Below, piece after piece: positions 1-7,391 of a stretch of 10,253 nucleotides of DNA (positions are counted from its first letter, which is position 1; every line of letters starts with the position of its first letter). The stretch comes from Treponema sp. (lineage in GTDB: Bacteria; Spirochaetota; Spirochaetia; Treponematales; Breznakiellaceae): positions 1-10,253 of the forward strand of contig JAISRW010000120.1 of assembly GCA_031273405.1 (NCBI GenBank), in the 5' to 3' direction. A program made the translations under genes and the position numbers. The notes under the pieces were generated by a model. That model did not search any database and was not told where the DNA came from. It saw only the letters and a list, made by a program, of their open reading frames with translations.

Positions 1-987
1 GGTTATCGTTGCGCCCGTCTGCAAGGTCAACGTTCCGCCGCTGGTGACAGCTATCAGCGGGCTGTTATTACCGGCGATGCCCTTGATGGTAACGTTGTTG
101 CCCAGCGTAAGGCTGCCGCCGCTTGAGCCAACGCGGAACATAGAGCCGGCGCTGGAAAGCGTAATCGTCCGTTCCGCATCCACCCCCAGCAGGGTGAGTG
201 TTTTGCCGCTGATGTTGGTTACGTTACTGGCAACCCCGGCAAAGTATTCATCGCCGTACAGGTAGATGATGGTGCCCGTGCTGGCGCCGGATATGCGGGT
301 GGCAAGGGATTTGGTTCCCGCCGTTACGTTTGCAAGAACGGTGTTGAAGGCCGTAGTTGCCGTGGCAAGAGTGCTTTTTGCAGTATTCACCGTGGTTTCA
401 TCCGCTTCGTCACTGTCATGGGCGGTCTGTGCGGCGTCAATGGCGGTTTCGTAAGTTGTAATGGCTGTTGCGAAGCCGCTGGGAACGTAAGACAAGCCCA
501 CCGGCAGAGTATTCGCCGCTCCCGAACCTGTAATGTAATTCCCGTTAGCTTGCGTACCCTCCGTCCAACTGTCAATGACGGTCGGCGTACCAACCGCATC
601 CACTGCCTCCTGCGCCGCGTCAATAGCGGCCTGCAATTCCTTTTGTGCCCCTTGCAAAGGAGTAATCCATTGGGCATACAGGATGATGTCGCCGGTTACG
701 GCGGCGGAAAAGTCGTAGATGTCGCCGCCGGTGCTTTCCGTGTACCATTCATCAAAGACCCAGCCCAGTTTCACGGGGGCTGGGTCGGGAGGGGTTGCCG
801 TGCCGCCTGACACTACGGTCTGAGCCGGTACCGGCGTTTCTTCGCCCACATCAAAGCTTACGGTGTACGTTGTAGGCCCCGCCCCGGGGCCGCCGTCAGC
901 GTCTCCGCACCCTGCCAGAACGAAAGCGAATGTCAATAACACCACCAAGGCCGACATTCCCATCAAAAATACTCTGGATAACTTCAT
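1..987 (-). CDS. Surface lipoprotein with InlB-type repeat, 3' end outside window
   Basis: The minus frame is open from ATG at 987 to the window edge, giving 329 codons with no stop. The start is fixed by a strong AAGGAGG at 994-1000, six bases upstream. Residues 1-26 form a lipoprotein signal peptide ending in lipobox LAGC with Cys27, so export and lipid anchoring are expected. Residues about 41-107 resemble a Listeria/Bacteroides (InlB B) repeat, with the hallmarks YTVSFD, GWVFDEWYTE and LYAQW. Residues about 108-230 are Ala/Thr-rich and probably helical. The visible C-terminal part (IIYLYGDEYF, KTLTLLG, GSLTLGNNVTIKG, GGTLTLQTGATI) looks like the rungs of a right-handed beta-helix. Such lipoproteins are common in large paralogous families in treponemes; adhesion or polymer binding is inference. 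Ligand and full length are unknown. Confidence 0.9.
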   Translation of the reverse strand, partial: MKLSRVFLMGMSALVVLLTFAFVLAGCGDADGGPGAGPTTYTVSFDVGEETPVPAQTVVSGGTATPPDPAPVKLGWVFDEWYTESTGGDIYDFSAAVTGDIILYAQWITPLQGAQKELQAAIDAAQEAVDAVGTPTVIDSWTEGTQANGNYITGSGAANTLPVGLSYVPSGFATAITTYETAIDAAQTAHDSDEADETTVNTAKSTLATATTAFNTVLANVTAGTKSLATRISGASTGTIIYLYGDEYFAGVASNVTNISGKTLTLLGVDAERTITLSSAGSMFRVGSSGGSLTLGNNVTIKGIAGNNSPLIAVTSGGTLTLQTGATIT

Positions 988-1240
988 GGTCATCCTCCTT
1001 CATAAAGACATCCCGCCCCCCAGAGGGCGGCTTTATCAAAAAAGAGGCAACCGAAGCCCTTGATATTCCGCCCCCTCCCCCGGCATACTATCAAAGCATT
1101 CAGTTGCACCCCCCGCCCCCGGTAACATCTTGCTACGGAATATAACCGGCCGCGGGGTTCCCCTCATTGATCCAACTAATTCCCCAAATGTGACGAGCCC
1201 CCCCTCTCCTCACGCTCCTCTCTCCTCTCTTCCCTATCCC
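988..1240 (-). promoter_or_regulatory. G-run-rich leader and polypurine tract upstream of the lipoprotein gene
   Basis: Read on the minus strand, the DNA before the lipoprotein start carries a GC hairpin (CCGCCC 1013-1018 with GGGCGG 1025-1030), G5-A-G5 (1071-1081), G5-C-G6 (1109-1120) and a G7 run (1198-1204). The G7 run belongs to an almost pure purine stretch at about 1198-1239. I could not assign a convincing -35/-10 pair. In T. pallidum, poly-G length upstream of some tpr genes affects transcription by phase variation; a similar role here is only inference. The runs here are short (5-7). Confidence 0.4.
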
Positions 1241-1263
1241 AAATAAATTGGAAAAGAATTTTA

Positions 1264-1369
1264 ACCACGGACAACACGTCGAACCTTCGGTTCGCCAACA
1301 CGGACATAAAAAAATTCGTCATTAATCAGTCCGCGGACCTGTCTGTGGGGTCAGCGTGGTCCGTGGTTA
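1264..1369. repeat. Intergenic inverted-repeat element with ACGGAC motifs
   Basis: TAACCACGGAC (1264-1274) is the exact reverse complement of GTCCGTGGTTA (1359-1369), an 11-bp terminal inverted repeat enclosing 84 bases. Inside are a perfect 10-bp palindrome GTCCGCGGAC (1329-1338) and a 15-bp triloop palindrome (1282-1296). CAACACG occurs on both sides of the triloop palindrome (1274-1280 and 1298-1304), which could be a target duplication or just part of an older ACGGACAAC-type tandem repeat. No coding potential was seen. It resembles a dispersed intergenic repeat. Confidence 0.6.
1282..1296. repeat. Triloop palindrome, CGAACC-TTC-GGTTCG
   Basis: Perfect 6-bp stem with a 3-base centre. The identical 15-mer occurs at 7251-7265 and 8587-8601, in unrelated intergenic contexts. 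Confidence 0.75.
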
Positions 1370-1370
1370 T

Positions 1371-1407
1371 TCTTAAATTTCCTTCCTTTTTTGGCTTAAA
1401 TTTAAGA
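1371..1407. repeat. AT-rich inverted repeat near the end of the DUF58 gene
   Basis: TCTTAAATTT (1371-1380) and AAATTTAAGA (1398-1407) form a perfect 10-bp stem with a 17-base, T-rich spacer. It starts two bases after the 1264-1369 element and may be part of it. It lies about 160 bases beyond the DUF58 stop codon, so it is too far and too AT-rich to be a typical terminator. The rest of 1408-1568 holds nothing I can name. Confidence 0.45.
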
Positions 1408-1568
1408 GCTAAGGTACTAAACTCTTGTCTTTCACAACGTTTATCCCCGTGAATTCTTTGCCGGAGATTGATTGAGCGGGCGCGGTTTATTTTCTTCATG
1501 CTTATTTGTGGGTCAAGATTAGGCCTTGCGGGAGAAATAGGGAGCGGCTTACATGTTCACTTCACTCT

Positions 1569-2864
1569 TCACACTTCACTCCCCGCTCCCGGCGCTCCCG
1601 CGTAATGGGCGCGGATTCCCGGTTTCCGGCCGTAGAGAGCGGCGCAAATTTCGGCGGACTCTTTAAGCTCCGCGGCCTTGCCATGCTCTTCCCCGTAGAT
1701 AAAAAACAGATCCGCCCTTTTACCGGGCCCCAGGTTTCTTAAAAACCGGTCCAGGGCGGCAGGCTCGGCATAGGATCTTGGAAGGGCCAGTATAAGTATG
1801 CCTGCGGAAGGGGGACTGTGTTCCGGGAGAGCAGGGAGATCCGGGGGGGAGGCCATGGGGAGGGCCGCAGGCCAGGCCAAGGCCGGCGCCAGTTCCTGCG
1901 GGTTCCCCCCCCTGATTTTCCCGCCCGTATGGCCGATGGAGACCTCTATGCCCTGGCCGGAAAATTCCAGAGCCGCCGCCAGGGCGCTACGGCAGAGGAG
2001 GTCCACGGCCCGGCGGCCTTCGCCGGGATTATAGAGGCCGGGATCGGCCTGGGTGTCCAGCAGTATCACCAGCCGGGAATGAGGCGGCGGCTCCGGCTCC
2101 CCTTCCCGGACAAAGAGATCCCCGGCGTGGCCGTAAAGCTTCCAGTTTATCCGCCGGGGGTCGTCGCCGGGTATATAAGGCCGGTGATCCGTCAGATCCT
2201 CGGTGCGGCGGTAACGGGGTTCGCTCCGCCGCTCCGCCCCGCCTGAGCGGACGGGGAAGGAGATCGATTCTTCCGCCGGGAGGGGAACCGCAAGCAGCCG
2301 GGGATCGTCTCCTTGGGGGACGGGGAAGGAGATGCGGAAGAATCCGGGGACATCGAAGACCGCAAGCTCGTCCCGGGGGCCGTAATAGGCGCCCCGTTCT
2401 CCGACGGCAAAAGCGTTGTAGCCCGCGGCGGCCGCCGGCCCGGGGTCAAAGATGCAGCGTATCATCCGGCCGTCCCGGGTTTCCAGCTTGAGCTCGTAGC
2501 GCACCAGCACGCCGGGGAAGCGGAAAAAGCGCCCCTTTGCCGTAAAGCGGAGTTCCCCGTTTTTCCCGGTTTCAACGGTCTTTGTTATCACATTGGCGGA
2601 AATCGAAGGAAGCCGCCGGCGGTGAAGAAGGGAGAGGAGGAAAACCGCGGCAAAGCAGTAAAGCAGAATCGTAAGAAAAACCGCGCCCAAGAGGGTTAGG
2701 GCCAGTTCGTTCCTGATATGCCCGGCGGCAAAGGCCAGGCAGGTTATCAGCATAACGAAGCTCCCCATGGTTTTTGGCCTCGGGACAAGGGGGAGTTTCC
2801 GGGCCGAAGTGCCGGCCGGCCTCGGGGTTTCAGCCTGAGGTTTTGACGCCGTTGAGCCGCGCAA
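1569..2864 (-). CDS. DUF58 domain membrane protein
   Basis: 431 residues. The DUF58 signature is clear at about 228-242 (HRPYIPGDDPRRINWK), followed by a von-Willebrand-A-like fold start (LVILLDTQAD, about 265-273). Two hydrophobic segments at about 36-50 and 54-80 anchor the N-terminus, and the rest should be one soluble domain. DUF58 proteins are usually encoded next to MoxR AAA ATPases and are thought to act with them in assembling envelope or enzyme complexes; the substrate here is unknown. The chosen start is TTG at 2864, with GGGAG seven bases upstream, lying inside the moxR-like gene with a 35-base overlap that suggests translational coupling. ATG at 2768 would give a 399-residue protein but has a weaker ribosome site. 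The transglutaminase or VWA/BatA-type genes that often follow are absent. Confidence 0.9.
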   Translation of the reverse strand: MRGSTASKPQAETPRPAGTSARKLPLVPRPKTMGSFVMLITCLAFAAGHIRNELALTLLGAVFLTILLYCFAAVFLLSLLHRRRLPSISANVITKTVETGKNGELRFTAKGRFFRFPGVLVRYELKLETRDGRMIRCIFDPGPAAAAGYNAFAVGERGAYYGPRDELAVFDVPGFFRISFPVPQGDDPRLLAVPLPAEESISFPVRSGGAERRSEPRYRRTEDLTDHRPYIPGDDPRRINWKLYGHAGDLFVREGEPEPPPHSRLVILLDTQADPGLYNPGEGRRAVDLLCRSALAAALEFSGQGIEVSIGHTGGKIRGGNPQELAPALAWPAALPMASPPDLPALPEHSPPSAGILILALPRSYAEPAALDRFLRNLGPGKRADLFFIYGEEHGKAAELKESAEICAALYGRKPGIRAHYAGAPGAGSEV

Positions 2865-3780
2865 GGCAGATCTCCCGGATGATCTTTTCCCCCGAAGAAC
2901 GGGGGTCCCGGAGCTTCACCCGGTGGGCGAGGACGGGGACCGCCATGGCCGCCAGATCTTCGTCGGTGACAAAGCCCCGGCCCCTGACCAGCGCCGCGGC
3001 TTTGGCCGCCTCCAGGAAGTGGAGGGCCGCCCTGGGAGACGCCCCCAGCACAAAGGCCCGGTGAATCCGGGTGTCCCGCACGATGTCCGCCACCGCTCCC
3101 CTGAGGGCGGGATGGCAGAACACCGCCGCGGCCTCCTGCCGGGCGGCAAGAAAATCCGCCGCCGCCAGCACCGGCCCCAGGGTGTTCAGGGCTTTCTCCG
3201 AAGGATTATCCTCAAGAATGGAAAGCTCCGTCTCCCTGTCGGGGTAGCCCAAGGAAAGGCGGAGCATAAACCGGTCAAGCTGGGCCGCCGGCAGGGGAAA
3301 GGTTCCCTCGCTTTCTATGGGGTTTTCGGTGGCCAGGACAAAGAAAGGCTCCGGCGGCTTGTGGGTGGAGGCCCCGATAGTCACCTGGTGCTCCGCCATC
3401 ACCTCCAAAAGGGCCGACTGAACCTTGGGGGTGGTCCGGTTAATCTCGTCGGCCAGGACGATATTGGCCAGCACCGGGCCGGGCACAAAGCGGAAGCTGC
3501 GGGTTTCGGGATCGAAGACATCGACCCCGGTAATATCGTAGGGTAGGAGATCCGGGGTAAACTGTATGCGCTTAAAAAGCAGGGCCTCCCCGTTGTCGCC
3601 GGTGATAAGCCGGGCGAAGGTTTTCGCCACCGTGGTTTTCCCCAGTCCCGGATTGTCTTCCAGGAGTACATGGCCCCCCGCGAGAATACCGGCGGTAAGG
3701 AGTTCGAGAAATTCCCTTTTGCCCCGGATAACCAGGGAGGCTCCGTTTATTAGCGCCTGAGCGGCTTCTGCGGCGTTCAT
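2830..3780 (-). CDS. MoxR-family AAA ATPase
   Basis: 316 residues, the usual length for the family. Visible motifs: Walker A DNPGLGKTT (about 42-50), Walker B IVLADE (107-112), sensor 1 ATEN (150-153), arginine finger region AAQLDRF (165-171) and sensor 2 GASPRA (246-251). MoxR ATPases form hexameric rings and act as chaperones that mature or insert metal or envelope complexes, generally with a DUF58/VWA partner such as the overlapping downstream gene. ATG at 3780 has no good Shine-Dalgarno sequence, but the protein begins where family members normally do. The next gene upstream ends 111 bases away, beyond strong hairpins, so this pair probably has its own promoter in 3781-3891, though I could not identify one. 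Confidence 0.93.
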   Translation of the reverse strand: MNAAEAAQALINGASLVIRGKREFLELLTAGILAGGHVLLEDNPGLGKTTVAKTFARLITGDNGEALLFKRIQFTPDLLPYDITGVDVFDPETRSFRFVPGPVLANIVLADEINRTTPKVQSALLEVMAEHQVTIGASTHKPPEPFFVLATENPIESEGTFPLPAAQLDRFMLRLSLGYPDRETELSILEDNPSEKALNTLGPVLAAADFLAARQEAAAVFCHPALRGAVADIVRDTRIHRAFVLGASPRAALHFLEAAKAAALVRGRGFVTDEDLAAMAVPVLAHRVKLRDPRSSGEKIIREICLARLNGVKTSG

Positions 3781-3831
3781 GCTAGGTTCAGCATAACAGG
3801 TGGGAGAACATGAGGCAAGGGCGGGATTTTA

Positions 3832-3881
3832 CCGGTACGGGTGAAGCGCCTCACTCGTACCGGGGCTTCGCAAGTCCCCGG
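3832..3881. terminator. Two overlapping strong hairpins after the kinase gene
   Basis: CCGGTACGGGTGA (3832-3844) pairs with TCACTCGTACCGG (3851-3863) around a 6-base loop, 13 pairs with one G-T. CCGGGG (3860-3865) pairs with CCCCGG (3876-3881). They share CCGG at 3860-3863, so only one can form fully at a time. They lie 11-60 bases past the kinase stop on the minus strand. A U-tract is missing (TAAAATCCC follows), so intrinsic termination is doubtful. Rho-dependent ending or transcript-end protection are alternatives. Confidence 0.45.
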
Positions 3882-3891
3882 TCGGGGGCCG

Positions 3892-5886
3892 CTATGAAGC
3901 GGCGTGCTCTTCAGGGGGGATGAAAATATTAAAGACCGTTCCCTTGCCTTTCTCGGTCTGTATTTTTATCGCCCCCTTCATATCCCGGACCCGGTCCCGG
4001 ACCAGGTTCAGGCCTATGCCCCGTCCCGCGTGGAGGCTCTCGCTTTCAGCGGTGCTGAAGCCGGGGGAAAAGATTATCCGCAAAAGGGAATTTTTGTCCT
4101 CTCCGCCTTTTTTGTCCCCCAGGAGCCTCAAACGCCTCGCCTTTTCCCGGATCCGGCCAAAGTCCAGCCCGTTTCCGTTGTCCGCCAGCTTGATATGGAT
4201 CTGATTATCCGCCATCTTCACCGAAAGCCGGATTTCCCCCTCCGCGGGCTTCCCCCTGGAAAGGCGTTCCGCCGGGCCCTCGATGCCGTGGCAGACCGCG
4301 TTCCGCACCAGTTGGGTCAACACTTCTTTGGTCGCCCGGCGGGGGCACCGTTCAAGAGCCGCCGGGTCAATATCCTCCGCCACAAGGCGCACTTTTTTCT
4401 CCGGGTCCGCCGAGGCCTTCTCCACGGCCCGCTTGAGGGACTCGATAAGGACGTCGTGCCTCCGGTTTCGGGTTTCCCCGGTATTGAAGGCCAGGATCTT
4501 GTCGATGGCGGCCTTGAACTTATCCTTCTCCCGCATGATGTTTTCCAGTTCCACCGTCAGACGCAGCAGATCCTCAAAGGGAACGGATTCCCGCTCCCGC
4601 ACCGTTTTTATCCTGGACTCCAGCCCGTGAACCTTGGCGGCAAAAACATCAAGCCCCAGAATGACGGCGTTGGATTTAACGGCATGGACGGACCGGTACA
4701 TTTCCACCAGGGCCTCCCGGGTAGACACCGCCTTATCCTTGAGGATGCCGTTGATCCGCTGGAACTCGAACTCGGTGTCCTCCACAAATTCCCCGAACAC
4801 CCGGGGTTCCACCTGGATGATCTCAAAGACGGAACGCATCTCCTCCTGCCGCTTGGCGTCTTCCGCCGCGAGCCGCTTCTGCAGATCCCGTTCGGCGGTA
4901 ATATCGTCCACCGCGCCCAGGATGAAGATCGCTCCCCGGCCGCGATCCACCGTGGCGAAGGAACAGCGCAGGGTTTTCGATTCCCCGGTTTCAGGGCTGG
5001 TGTATGCAAATTCGGCCAGAGGGTTAATGTCCTCCAGCATGGCGTTGTCATAGCTGCGGTTAAACACCATGGTGAAATAATCCCGCAGCCCTTCCTGCTC
5101 CTTGGCATTAATCGAAGCCGAAAGCAGGTCCACAAAGTTTTTCCCCTGCAATTCCCGGGCCGACAGCACGTCCTCCAGGGCTTTGGAATACTGGGGCTGG
5201 ATGACGTAGTCCCGGTTTATCAGGAAGAGGCCGGCCCTGATGTTATCCTTCATGACGGCGATCTCGTCCCGTTCGGCCTTTAACGCCAGGGTAAGCTGCC
5301 TGAGCCAGTGATCCTTGGCGATCCTGATGCGCTCGTAGACGATGGACAGGACAAACACCAGGAGATAAACCCCGGTTATCCTGAAAGCGGCGGCGGGTTC
5401 GTAGGCGAAAACCGCCATACCGGGGACAAAGACGATCACCGCCACGGCGGCCAGGAGCAGCAGGGAGAGGATGCTGCCGGCCAGAATCCCCAAAAGGAAG
5501 ACCGCGATGAGGGGATAGGCGAAGATCCAGATCCCCGAAAACCCCTGAACGTCCCCCCGGTAAACCAGCGCGGCGCAGAGGACCGCGAAGGGCGCCACCG
5601 GGATAAGCCCGGGGATGATGGCCGGGATTTTGGTCCGCAGGAGGAGAAACGAGACGGCGCAGAGCAGGGAGAGGCTCAGGTCCAGGACCCCCCGGAGGAC
5701 CTCCCCTCCCAGGACAACCGCGGTTCCAAAGCCGATAAGCAGGCCCGCCCCGAGGATAAGGGCCGCGTTGAGCACCACATAGCGGACTATTTCTTCCAGC
5801 GCCGATTCGTCCCCGGCGCGGCTCCGGGAACCGGAGAATTTGCCGCTGGTAACGATCCCGAACAGCCTGTTCCGTAACTTTCCCAT
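3892..5886 (-). CDS. Membrane CheA-like histidine kinase (TM-PAS-HPt-ATPase)
   Basis: 664 residues. About six TM segments lie between 36 and 186 (36-60, 67-83, 87-109, 118-138, 139-160, 168-186). A PAS-like domain spans about 205-335, followed by a short coiled stretch to about 352. An HPt domain has its phospho-acceptor His401 in RSVHAVKSNAVILG. The ATPase is of CheA P4 type: N box LVRNAVCHGIE (526-536), G1 DNGNGLD (569-575), the IFSPGFSTAE segment (605-614) and G2 GRGIGLN (621-627). The protein ends about 30 residues later, so the CheW-like P5 domain is absent, and no P2 domain or receiver is seen. It should autophosphorylate on His401 and pass phosphate to the CheY-like receiver two genes upstream. 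ATG at 5886 directly follows the cheX stop codon, with GAGGGG upstream, so translation is probably coupled. The signal sensed is unknown. Confidence 0.9.
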   Translation of the reverse strand: MGKLRNRLFGIVTSGKFSGSRSRAGDESALEEIVRYVVLNAALILGAGLLIGFGTAVVLGGEVLRGVLDLSLSLLCAVSFLLLRTKIPAIIPGLIPVAPFAVLCAALVYRGDVQGFSGIWIFAYPLIAVFLLGILAGSILSLLLLAAVAVIVFVPGMAVFAYEPAAAFRITGVYLLVFVLSIVYERIRIAKDHWLRQLTLALKAERDEIAVMKDNIRAGLFLINRDYVIQPQYSKALEDVLSARELQGKNFVDLLSASINAKEQEGLRDYFTMVFNRSYDNAMLEDINPLAEFAYTSPETGESKTLRCSFATVDRGRGAIFILGAVDDITAERDLQKRLAAEDAKRQEEMRSVFEIIQVEPRVFGEFVEDTEFEFQRINGILKDKAVSTREALVEMYRSVHAVKSNAVILGLDVFAAKVHGLESRIKTVRERESVPFEDLLRLTVELENIMREKDKFKAAIDKILAFNTGETRNRRHDVLIESLKRAVEKASADPEKKVRLVAEDIDPAALERCPRRATKEVLTQLVRNAVCHGIEGPAERLSRGKPAEGEIRLSVKMADNQIHIKLADNGNGLDFGRIREKARRLRLLGDKKGGEDKNSLLRIIFSPGFSTAESESLHAGRGIGLNLVRDRVRDMKGAIKIQTEKGKGTVFNIFIPPEEHAAS

Positions 5887-6363
5887 CTACGCGCCCCTCA
5901 CCGATTGGATAGCCACGGAAAGATTAAACACGTGGTTCCCGAAAATCGTAAAGGGAATGCAGATAATCCGCGTCTGGGCGTTGGGCCACTTAATCAAATG
6001 TTCCTTCCCCTGGACAATGGTGGGCAGGGAAATAACCAGCTTGAAAGCCGCTTCCAGCCCCTGTTTGGCATTCCCCGCGATAATGTTGATTATCTCGCCG
6101 ATAGCGTCCACCACTTCCTCGTCCGCGTCCTGGTGGCCGCCCCCCGCCAGAATATCCGTCAGTTTGAGGGCCAGGTCCTTCTTCATGGAGATGACCACCG
6201 CGCCCCGGGCTTCCCCGGTCAGGCCAATCACCGCGGAGATATCCCATTCGTCCACCGTTTCCCTGGACGAAAAGTAGGGGCGCCCCACGGTAAGCTCCGC
6301 GCCGATAAATTCCTTAAACACGTTTTTGCATACATCGATAAAGGGCTGGATATATTGTTCCAT
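5887..6363 (-). CDS. cheX: CheX-type CheY-P phosphatase
   Basis: 158 residues from ATG at 6363, close to the usual CheX length. The start is supported by AAGGA (6371-6375) seven bases upstream and leaves a 16-base gap after the receiver gene. An in-frame start at 6423 would overlap that gene by 44 bases and add a non-conserved extension. The catalytic signature of the CheC/CheX/FliY family is present once: Glu90 and Asn93 in IGEIINIIAG, with Pro114 about 20 residues later (ISLPTI). In CheX these residues position water to dephosphorylate CheY-P. Placed between a CheY-like receiver and a CheA-like kinase, it should switch this pathway off. It has no FliN-like tail, so it is not FliY. A neighbouring CheD, usual partner of CheC, is not seen. 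Confidence 0.88.
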   Translation of the reverse strand: MEQYIQPFIDVCKNVFKEFIGAELTVGRPYFSSRETVDEWDISAVIGLTGEARGAVVISMKKDLALKLTDILAGGGHQDADEEVVDAIGEIINIIAGNAKQGLEAAFKLVISLPTIVQGKEHLIKWPNAQTRIICIPFTIFGNHVFNLSVAIQSVRGA

Positions 6364-6379
6364 GGTGCTGTCCTTAAAT

Positions 6380-6748
6380 TTATAACGGGATTCTGGATAA
6401 TTTTTCCAGAAATTTCCGTTCATTGACCGGCTTAATGATATAATCGGTGGCGCCGTTTTTAAGCGCCTCGATCACATTGTATTTGGCGGACTCGCTGGTA
6501 ACCATCACGATAGGCAGGTATTTATAATTTTCGATAGAGCGCACCATTTTAAGAAAATCGAGCCCCGAAATCTCCGGCATATTCCAGTCAAGGAGAACCA
6601 AATTAACGGTATGTTCCTGTAACAACTCATAGGCTTCCCGTCCGTTGCCGGCTTCCAAAAAGCCGCAGGGAATACGCATTTCGAGAAAGGTGTTTTTCAC
6701 GATGTTCCGCATAATCCGTGAATCATCCACCACCAAAACTGTTTTCAT
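6380..6748 (-). CDS. CheY-like single-domain response regulator
   Basis: 122 residues, a lone receiver domain with no output domain. All key residues are present: Asp8/Asp9 acid pair, phospho-acceptor Asp54 (LLDWNMPE), Thr84 (MVTSE) and Lys106 (IIKPV), with Tyr103 in the switch position. ATG at 6748 is preferred, with GAGGT (6757-6761) eight bases upstream. GTG at 6751 directly before it is an alternative. It is the first gene of the operon and the likely phosphate acceptor from the HPt kinase, with CheX as its phosphatase. Whether it acts on the flagellar motor or another target cannot be told from the sequence. It could be called CheY, but a second CheY in the main chemotaxis operon would be expected elsewhere in the genome. 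Confidence 0.93.
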   Translation of the reverse strand: MKTVLVVDDSRIMRNIVKNTFLEMRIPCGFLEAGNGREAYELLQEHTVNLVLLDWNMPEISGLDFLKMVRSIENYKYLPIVMVTSESAKYNVIEALKNGATDYIIKPVNERKFLEKLSRIPL

Positions 6749-6771
6749 CACTTTCTACCTCAAATCAGCAC

Positions 6772-6819
6772 AAAAAATAACCCTCCCGCCCCGGCAGTTT
6801 ACGCGCTTCGGGCGGGGAG
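6772..6819 (-). terminator. Terminator-like hairpin in the leader of the receiver operon
   Basis: On the minus strand CTCCCCGCCC (6810-6819) pairs with GGGCGGGAG (6783-6791), 9 GC-rich pairs with one bulge around an 18-base loop, followed by GG and TTATTTTTT. This has the form of an intrinsic terminator. It ends about 11 bases before the GAGGT ribosome site of the receiver gene. It either ends a transcript from upstream or works as an attenuator in a leader RNA. Confidence 0.5.
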
Positions 6820-7180
6820 TTTTCGGACATTGCTTTGTCCGCGAGGGCGAGTTCCACAAGGAGTTGGAAAAATAACCGTTTCTTGAAGGAGGGCTTCCCA
6901 AAACTGCAGGTTTGGGTAAGCCGCTTTAGATCTACGCAGCCGTCACTATAAAGAATTACGAAAAGCCAATTTTCTCCGCAAGGTCAAAAACCGTTACCAT
7001 GTAATGAAGCCAATGAAGCCAATGAAGCAAAAGATATCATTTCCCCAGGCTGTTTCCCCGAAGCTATAACAATATAGACTTTGAGCGGCTTTGTCTATTA
7101 GGCGGCGCAGGCGTCGGCCGTGGCTGTGCGGGCAGGCGCGGGGATGTGGGTCCACTCCGGGGTTTGTCCGCCGCAGATTT
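6820..7180. other. Intergenic region with small hairpins and a 9-bp tandem repeat
   Basis: No gene is supported here. Visible structures are CGGACA-TTGCTT-TGTCCG (6824-6841), TTCCA/TGGAA (6852-6869), an 11-bp hairpin with one bulge, GGCTT-CCCAAA with TTTGGG-T-AAGCC (6892-6922), and 2.9 copies of AATGAAGCC (7003-7028). A TATAGT on the minus strand at 6945-6950 could be a -10 box for the downstream operon, but no good -35 accompanies it. If that promoter is used, the first two hairpin groups would be in a leader of roughly 190 bases. The stretch 7029-7180 shows only short frames with no recognisable protein. Confidence 0.4.
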
Positions 7181-7195
7181 GGTCCGCGGCTGCTA

Positions 7196-7301
7196 GCAGT
7201 TTGCTGCGCTTTGCGCATGAAACCTCAAAAAATCGCCATGCAGGCGATTGCGAACCTTCGGTTCGATTCACCTTACAAACTGCGCTCGAACCAAAGGTTC
7301 G
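7196..7301 (+). repeat. Multi-hairpin repeat module, copy A
   Basis: GCAGTTTG (7196-7203) and CAAACTGC (7276-7283) make a perfect 8-bp closing stem. Between them are three consecutive hairpins: TGCGC-TTT-GCGCA (7205-7217), AATCGCC-ATGCA-GGCGATT (7231-7249) and CGAACC-TTC-GGTTCG (7251-7265). A fourth follows, CGAACC-AAA-GGTTCG (7287-7301). The spacer AACCTCAAAAAATC and the hairpin order recur in the inverted copy at 8587-8679. A cloverleaf-like fold is possible as RNA or single-stranded DNA. It is not a tRNA: there is no T-arm consensus and no correct arm sizes. Confidence 0.7.
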
Positions 7302-7318
7302 CGGAGCCCATTTATCGT

Positions 7319-7358
7319 GGTTTTTATGGCATTTTTCCTTGAAAAAAGCCATAAAACC
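7319..7358. repeat. AT-rich hairpin beyond the SDR gene end
   Basis: TTTTATGGC (7322-7330) pairs with GCCATAAAA (7348-7356), then after one A-A mismatch TTTTT (7332-7336) pairs with AAAAA (7342-7346). The loop is CCTTG. It lies 34-73 bases past the SDR stop on the minus strand and could help end that transcript, though no U-tract follows. Confidence 0.55.
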
Positions 7359-7370
7359 TACAAGCGCAAT

Positions 7371-7385
7371 CGGACCGAAGGTCCG
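7371..7385. repeat. Triloop palindrome, CGGACC-GAA-GGTCCG
   Basis: Perfect 6-bp stem with a GAA centre, just after the SDR stop codon on the minus strand. The same stem occurs at 8524-8538 with an AAA centre. Confidence 0.65.
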
Positions 7386-7391
7386 CGGCTG

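Noticed and set aside
3832..3881. Overlapping hairpins considered as a riboswitch for the MoxR gene
   Set aside because: They are only 50-100 bases from the start and match no class I know. Transcript-end structure for the kinase operon is simpler.
3904..5283. Long plus-strand open frame opposite the kinase
   Set aside because: It mirrors the GC-rich kinase gene codon for codon. The kinase frame has complete HPt and ATPase motifs, while the plus frame has no recognisable domain.
7196..7283. Cloverleaf-like fold considered as a tRNA
   Set aside because: It lacks the T-loop consensus, D-loop residues, a 7-bp acceptor stem and a CCA-compatible end, and the anticodon arm does not fit.
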